This document shows positions 63,901 to 64,000 of a stretch of DNA of 64,000 bases, in pieces. The translations under genes and the position numbers were made by a program. How positions within the stretch are numbered: the first letter of the stretch is position 1; each line of letters opens with the position of its first letter. Location: contig NZ_NEVK01000001.1 in NCBI RefSeq assembly GCF_002261265.1, forward strand, positions 248,001 through 312,000, given 5' to 3'. The stretch is from Bordetella genomosp. 7 (lineage in GTDB: Bacteria > Pseudomonadota > Gammaproteobacteria > Burkholderiales > Burkholderiaceae_B). The notes under the pieces are model-generated. The model ran no database searches. It saw nothing but the letters and a program-made list of their open reading frames with translations, and was not told the origin of the DNA.

Positions 63901-64000
63901 GCTGTCGACCGGCACTGGCGCCGAACTGCGCCAGCCGCTGGGCCTGGTCATGGTGGGCGGGCTGCTGCTCAGCCAGGTGCTTACGCTGTTTACCACGCCG
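60980..64000 (+). CDS. mdtB: RND efflux inner-membrane transporter (MdtB type), 3' truncated by window edge
   Basis: A GTG start at 60980 ([47 protein letters not shown]) overlaps the adaptor stop by 4 bases. All 1007 codons in the window are open and the frame continues past the right edge. Motifs: first membrane helix, [59 protein letters not shown] (proton-relay D in membrane helix 4) and the C-terminal [31 protein letters not shown] (helices 10-11). This is the MdtB/MuxB group, which usually forms a heteromer with an MdtC-type pump, whose gene should follow outside the window. Confidence 0.93.
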   Translation, partial: MNPSRLFILRPVATTLSMVAILIAGFIAYRLLPVSALPEVDYPTIQVVTLYPGASPDVMTSLVTSPLERQFGQVPGLNQMSSTSSGGASVITLQFSLDVSLDVAEQEVQAAINAASNLLPGDLPVPPVYNKVNPADAPVLTLAITSPTMPLPQVRDLVDTRMAQKLSQVPGVGLVSVAGGQRPAVRIQVNPRALASAGMSLADLRNAVVGANVNQPKGNLDGPERSTTINANDQLKSPTDYNDLIIAYRNNAPVRLSDVAQAVQGAEDVRQAAWAGDQPAILLNVQRQPGANVIDVVDRIRAMLPQLEHALPATLDVTVVSDRTQTIRASVSDVQFEMLLAVALVVMVTFVFLRSLTATVIPSVVVPLSLVGTFCIMYLAGFSINNLTLMALTIATGFVVDDAIVMIENIARHLEEGETPMQAALKGAQQIGFTLISLTFSLIAVLIPLLFMTEVVGRLFREFAITLAVAILISLVVSLTLTPMMCARLLRPESEQRHGRFHRATGAFIDGVIRRYDVMLQWVLARQRLTLLVALGTFVLTVLLYIAIPKGFFPQQDSGIIQAITQAPASVSFPAMAQRQQAAARIVLQDPDVESVASFIGVDGTNATLNTGRMQIALKPHAERDGDLAEITRRLQDALAAQHDLKVYMQPVQDLTIEDRISRTQYQMTLSNPDMALLAEWAPRLVERLSQLPELTDVAHDMQNDGLQTWVEIDRDAAARLGITTAAIDEALYNAFGQRLISTIFTQSNQYRVVLEVLPQFSQSPQALEQIHLTTEAGTLAPLSAVAQISQGRTMLAISRLDQFPMTTVSFNLAPGASLSGAVEAIKAAEAEIGMPAGIETRFQGAALAFQNSLSSTLWLILAAVVTMYIVLGVLYESYIHPITILSTLPSAAVGALLALMIRGTELDMIGIIGIILLIGIVKKNAIMMIDFALEAERKRGLTPRAAIHEAALLRFRPILMTTLAALFGALPLMLSTGTGAELRQPLGLVMVGGLLLSQVLTLFTTP

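Overview
The window is high-GC DNA from a betaproteobacterium, most likely family Alcaligenaceae (Bordetella/Achromobacter group). This is inferred from gene content and order: two Bug/TctC periplasmic receptors, a DUF3460 gene next to scpA and panC, pilD-coaE-zapD, ubiE / Tim44-like / ubiJ / ubiB, and an ftsEX pair. It is mostly chromosomal backbone with a few accessory inserts. No rRNA, tRNA, insertion sequence or CRISPR was recognised.

Layout. 0-4 kb: the end of a LysR regulator, then serA, phoR and phoB on the minus strand. 4-10 kb: ubiquinone genes (ubiE, ubiJ, ubiB) with a Tim44-like membrane protein, a ferritin-like diiron protein behind a three-repeat PhoB-box-like sequence, and the heptose adenylyltransferase gene. 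10-14 kb, minus strand: tolC, pcm, thiD, thiG. 14-21 kb: a B12 module in which a cobalamin riboswitch leads btuB-btuF and the B12-dependent methionine synthase metH is divergent from it. 21-27 kb: a palindromic repeat array, an XRE regulator, mutY, and a lower-GC catabolic-looking cluster (Bug receptor, ArgH-like lyase, divergent LysR). 27-34 kb: fused indolepyruvate ferredoxin oxidoreductase, orphan cheD, ftsE-ftsX. 33.6-39 kb: a complete Aap/Bzt-type polar amino acid ABC transporter and a second Bug protein.

39-48.7 kb is the most interesting part. An approximately 1-kb tandem array of 261-bp units, built on the palindrome GGTGTCWGACACC, precedes an apparent single operon: vgrG, a DUF3592 membrane protein, a DUF2169-pentapeptide adaptor, a second pentapeptide protein, a DUF4150 (PAAR-like) protein with a C-terminal HNH/Endo VII GH-E-type nuclease domain, and a SUFU-family immunity protein. 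One more copy of the palindrome lies just after the immunity gene, so the island is bracketed by the same element. This reads as a type VI secretion effector-immunity cassette without the structural T6SS genes.

48.7-64 kb is backbone again: glpK and a DHA2 efflux pump (minus strand), DUF3460-scpA-panC, a stand-alone LuxR-type HTH protein, a PIG-L deacetylase with a long C-terminal repeat region, a lipoprotein, pilD-coaE-zapD, and an MdtA/MdtB-like RND efflux pair whose inner-membrane pump gene runs off the right edge.
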